DNA of 64,000 bases, from positions 11,391,665-11,455,664 of the forward strand of contig CM065172.1 of NCBI GenBank assembly GCA_033026295.1, written 5' to 3'. The DNA is from Channa striata. Taxonomy: Eukaryota; Chordata; Actinopteri; Anabantiformes; Channidae. Positions 60,754 to 64,000 of this stretch are shown one piece after another (the first letter of the stretch is position 1; each line of letters starts with the position of its first letter). The notes beneath the pieces were generated by a model. That model was not told the origin of the DNA, searched no databases, and saw only the letters and a program-made list of their open reading frames with translations. The translations under genes and the position numbers were made by a program.

Positions 60754-62478
60754 ATTAGAAAGGCTAATTGATAAACAGATATTAACCAATTTAATGTCCA
60801 AATGTGCCTTTTTTTCCATTAGGAAGCATTTGTTTAATTGTGTCGTGCTGCTAAAAAGTTTAAAAGGGTAAAGCTGTTTGTGATCATCACCAGGCTTCTT
60901 TATGTCCTCCTGGCATGAGTGAGGGTCCATAACGTGCCCCTTCCTCTCCACCACTGACTCCACTGCCAACAAACAGCAGGCCCTTCTCCTTCAGACTCTG
61001 ACATCGCCGCTGTAATACAAAAAAAATGAGTATAAAGAGAATATCTCCCAATCAGAAATCAAAATGGACTGCTAAACAGTGATTCTCTGACTCACTGTTG
61101 TGTCTCTGTACTCTGAGTTGCCACCATCGATGATGATGTCCCCAGCCTCAAGAAGAGGAACCTGAAAAACAAATATAGCACAAATAATTTAAGGAGGAAG
61201 AACCCAGCATTTCACAACAACATTTCATTTTAAATCATTTTTAGCACAAACTACAAACCAGTTTGTCAATGAAGTCATCCACAGCCTGTCCAGCCTTAAC
61301 CAGCAGTATGATCCTCCTGGGCTTCTTCAGCTTGGACACCATGTCTCCAGAGACTCAGCTCCAATCACTTTAGAGCCTTTAGCCTCGTTCTGCAGGAAGT
61401 CGTGCACTTTGGACACGGTTCGGTTGTGGGCGCAGACCTGGTAGAGAGGTGTAAAAAAAAAAATGTTTTGAATTTGCAAGCACCTCAAGTACAAAAATGG
61501 TCCTTGTGACTGATTGTTTTAACTTAATTTAGAATGTTGTGCTTCAAGCTGAGCCAATTTTAACTGCTCCCAAAAACTAATTTCCAGGACTAGAAAATAA
61601 ACGAATCATCTTACCACAAAGCCGTGGTCATTCATATTCATGATGAGGTTCTGGCCCATGACAGCCAAACCAATCAGTGCAATATCTGCTCTGTGAAGAC
61701 AGTGACAATCAAAAGAATGTGAGGATCTGATGGGCATCATAAATGACATTACTGACTTAATGCAAACTTCATTATTATACATTCATGCTAAAAGGAAATT
61801 AAAACCAGTGTAATTTCAGACCAACTTGCACATTCAGATTACATGTTGCCTGCCTAACCTGTCCATCATTTAGTGCAGATTGACTGAGGTTTTCTGGCCT
61901 CTGCAGAGTGGGACTGTTTTTTAATCCCCTTCCTGACCAAGGCCCTTCTCTCCGTCCGGGTCCACACATTATTATCGCCTGAGGCCCGAGATTTAGAAAC
62001 GGTTTTACTATACGCTTCATCGACTCCTCACCACAAAATGTTGCTGTGATGTTTGCACCACGTCTTCATTTTTGTTCTGGCATTCAGTGAGATATGTTGG
62101 ATCATATTTACACGTGTGTGTGTTTGTAGACGACGTCCAATCATCTGAATTTGCACCACGCAGACTCCAATTAGAAGACACATCAACCAAAGTTAAAGCT
62201 GATTGGACGCACCTGAGCACAGTCTTACAGCAAAACGCGAGATTTTATCATTTGCAAACATTTTGAAAAACATGCTCCCACGATGTCAACGTTGCTGCAT
62301 ATGAATTGATGGACAAAATATCAAATTTAGGAATTTATACAACTCGATCGAGAAGATTAACGTTGCTCTTATTCAATGGGGGGAACGGTTAAGGTTTCAA
62401 CAGAGCATCAACTTTAATTCTCCCTCTTCGTCAGCCACATAAACAGCGTAACACGGTTTTAGGAACTTACTTCGCCAT
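57077..62478 (-). CDS. pgd: 6-phosphogluconate dehydrogenase, decarboxylating (13 coding exons, exon 3 frameshifted)
   Basis: Cytosolic enzyme of the oxidative pentose phosphate pathway. It turns 6-phosphogluconate and NADP into ribulose 5-phosphate, CO2 and NADPH. Coding exons, high to low: 62,478-62,471; 61,690-61,615; 61,437-61,259; 61,161-61,096; 61,009-60,891; 60,715-60,646; 60,552-60,418; 60,320-60,131; 59,249-59,119; 58,904-58,771; 58,212-58,113; 57,456-57,334; 57,196-57,077. All have AG/GT borders and consistent phases. With one base restored the product is 483 residues, the usual vertebrate length. Seen: nucleotide motif GLAVMGQN and VCAHNRT, substrate loop GSGVSGGEEGARYGPSLMPG, catalytic KMVHNGIEYGDMQ, signature IRDSAGQKGTGKW, and tail HTNWTGHGG with SSSSYNA. 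The ATG gives MAKADIALIGL, as expected. As written, exon 3 lacks one base and ends in a TGA. Confidence 0.95.
60719..60749. repeat. pgd: A31 homopolymer forming the pgd intron 5 acceptor tract
   Basis: Thirty-one A residues on the plus strand give 31 T on the pgd strand. They lead straight into AAG|GCCAC, the acceptor of exon 6. The run serves as the polypyrimidine tract. Confidence 0.9.
61259..61437 (-). CDS. pgd: pgd exon 3 carrying a 1-base deletion
   Basis: The exon starts VCAHNRTVSKVHDFLQNEAK and GSKVIGAESLE in frame, then reads ACA TGG TGT CCA AGC TGA, with the stop at 61,329-61,327. One base after about 61,346 is missing. Beyond it the original frame resumes as DMVSKLKKPRRIILLVKAGQ and AVDDFIDKL, exactly as in the family. 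Its length is 179, where 180 would keep phase with exon 4. The donor CTG|GTTTGT is slightly weak. Confidence 0.9.
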
Positions 62479-62760
62479 TGTGAACTTCGGGCACGATCAC
62501 TGTGAAGAAACGGAGACGAATGACAGTCGAGTTCGCGGACAGGTCCACTTCAGATTTCTTCCTCGTCGGGGCTTTTTCACTTCCTCCTTCTCGTACCAAC
62601 GTGACGGCTGCGACGTACAGCCCACGGAAAGTGTCCGCCAATCAGAGCACTTTCCGCTAGCATGAGCGATGCTCTGATTGGCCTAAAATGCTGAGCAGAG
62701 GTTTACGTTTACTTATTGGCTGCTCCGGCCGTCGCTCATATAACTCCAGCGCACAACAGA
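62479..62760 (-). promoter_or_regulatory. pgd: pgd promoter region with inverted CCAAT pair
   Basis: A CpG-rich stretch upstream of the pgd start. A 13-bp perfect inverted repeat (62,637-62,649 and 62,670-62,682) places two CCAAT boxes (NF-Y type) in opposite orientation 20 bases apart. A GCTAGC word lies between them. A further ATTGGC lies at about 62,715. No TATA box is seen. Confidence 0.6.
62637..62682. repeat. 13-bp inverted repeat containing two CCAAT boxes
   Basis: Left arm GCCAATCAGAGCA and right arm TGCTCTGATTGGC are exact reverse complements with a 20-base spacer. Confidence 0.9.
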
Positions 62761-64000
62761 GGCGGGTCAACGGTTTCGGATAAATGTTTATTAGTTCATA
62801 AATGCTACATTAGCAAATTATCATTTTTAAAGTACTTGCGTTTGTATTTTCTTCTAAGAGAAAATTGTAATTTGGAAGATAAACTTCCAAATAAATTTTT
62901 ACAATAACTAAATTTTAAACATGGTTATAATAAGCCAGCATATAAATATGGCTGCAAATAATAATTATTTACTTTATTTTTATTTAAATTTGTGCAGGAT
63001 CACTGGATAGCTTCATCAAAAACACAGATGACAATCAAAAATCACGAAAAAACACTAATAGTGATCACAGTATCATTTAAGCTGTCAATTTGTTTTATTC
63101 ACCATCTTTAAAACGTCAAGAAATGCCTTTCACAATTTTAGAAACCAGGGTAATGATTTTAAATGTCTTATTTTGTCCAGCCAAAAGTCCCACTATCCCA
63201 AAAAGGTACAAGCCTTTACTTTTCCCAAAACACATTCATACCAGTCATTTCACATCTCCTCCAATTTGTGGTCCCAACCTTCCAATGGGAACCACTGGAC
63301 TAGATTATTTAATTGTACACATCTTATTTCAAAATACCACATACACACTGATGGTCTATTTAAGCAATAAGTCAACCACAGCAGTATTTTTGTAGACAAA
63401 CGTCTTTTACTTTTATTTTATAGTTCATTATTGTTTATGTACTTTATTCATTTAATATCCTACAGCAGACAACTAAAAGCAAATCTTAGTTTTGCTTTAC
63501 TAACTAACTGAAAGTCCTGTTTGAGGACTTTGTGTTTTTTCACCTGGTTATCTTATTTTGATGCTGAAATGTTCTATAATCAGTTGCTTTGTGTTCCAGT
63601 TACACAGTAGTAAATCTGGTTCCAGAAATAAGACACAGTGAAGGTTAATGCAGATTAAACCAACCCAACCAAAGCAAAATCAGAATTATAAGTGTCACAA
63701 ATTTGATTTACTGTGTTCTGAGTTTCATACATAGTATAGTATGTACTATGTAGTAGTTTTATATTTGTTATTTTAAACATTTATTCCTCCTTTTATAATG
63801 TAAGTAAAAAAACAAGTTTTTATATTATTGCACAATAACTTGGGTAGGTGTAGCTTGTAAAAACAAAAGATTGGAGTGAAGCTGTTCACAAAGGAGACAA
63901 ACTAGCAGCACTTGTTCTGCTAATGCACAGTTTGAACTTTTATTGTTGCCTCATTCACTAAACAGTTCAATGGTGCAAGATTACCATACACAGAATTAGG
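62761..64000. other. AT-rich non-coding DNA
   Basis: Low G+C, with many stops in every frame. Two overlapping frames at 63,090-63,395 lack any family or splice support. Nothing else was recognised to the window end. Confidence 0.6.

Noticed and set aside
60313..60972. 219-codon minus-strand frame
   Set aside because: It reads through pgd exons 5-7 and their introns. The true product is the spliced pgd.

Overview
The window is nuclear DNA from a ray-finned fish, most likely a teleost. It holds two well-conserved vertebrate genes with compact GT-AG introns. They sit in AT-rich, low-CpG DNA with many CA/TG microsatellites, no bacterial-style gene packing and no obvious intact transposon. The species cannot be named from the sequence alone.

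Layout. (1) 1-45,050 is almost gene-free. It has a CpG-rich, promoter-like island at about 6.85-8.4 kb with a textbook minus-strand splice donor at 7,540, and a second CpG-rich patch at about 19.84-20.12 kb. It also has one broken coding-like remnant (12,724-12,927), several microsatellites, a near-perfect hairpin (26,535-26,584) and a pair of facing octamer motifs (28,101-28,127). (2) 45,119-47,827, minus strand, holds six to seven exon-like blocks. They encode pieces of a zona-pellucida-like secreted protein. I read them as ciroz (C1orf127), from protein character plus position head-to-head with tardbp. The blocks contain in-frame stops and do not join in one frame. (3) 49,385-51,864, plus strand, is tardbp (TDP-43), complete in five coding exons (396 residues), with a roughly 1.9-kb UG-rich 3'UTR. 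(4) 53.8-56.7 kb is intergenic, with two ambiguous exon-like patches. (5) 62,478-57,077, minus strand, is pgd (6-phosphogluconate dehydrogenase), with all 13 coding exons found. Together they would encode 483 residues, but one base is missing in exon 3, so the reading frame as given is broken. (6) 62.76-64 kb is AT-rich with nothing recognised.

As I recall the human order on 1p36.22, it is CASZ1(-), C1orf127/CIROZ(-), TARDBP(+), with PGD further away. The window fits that order if the minus-strand promoter near 8 kb is casz1 and the 37-kb desert is its upstream regulatory territory. The casz1 link is inference only, because no casz1 coding exon is present.

The genes do not form a pathway. 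TDP-43 is a nuclear RNA-binding splicing regulator, PGD is the second oxidative enzyme of the pentose phosphate pathway, and CIROZ is a secreted left-right organizer protein. The main points of interest are the damaged ciroz-like locus, the pgd frameshift, the serine/threonine-rich TDP-43 tail, and a GCTAGC/GTTAGC motif shared by the promoters.
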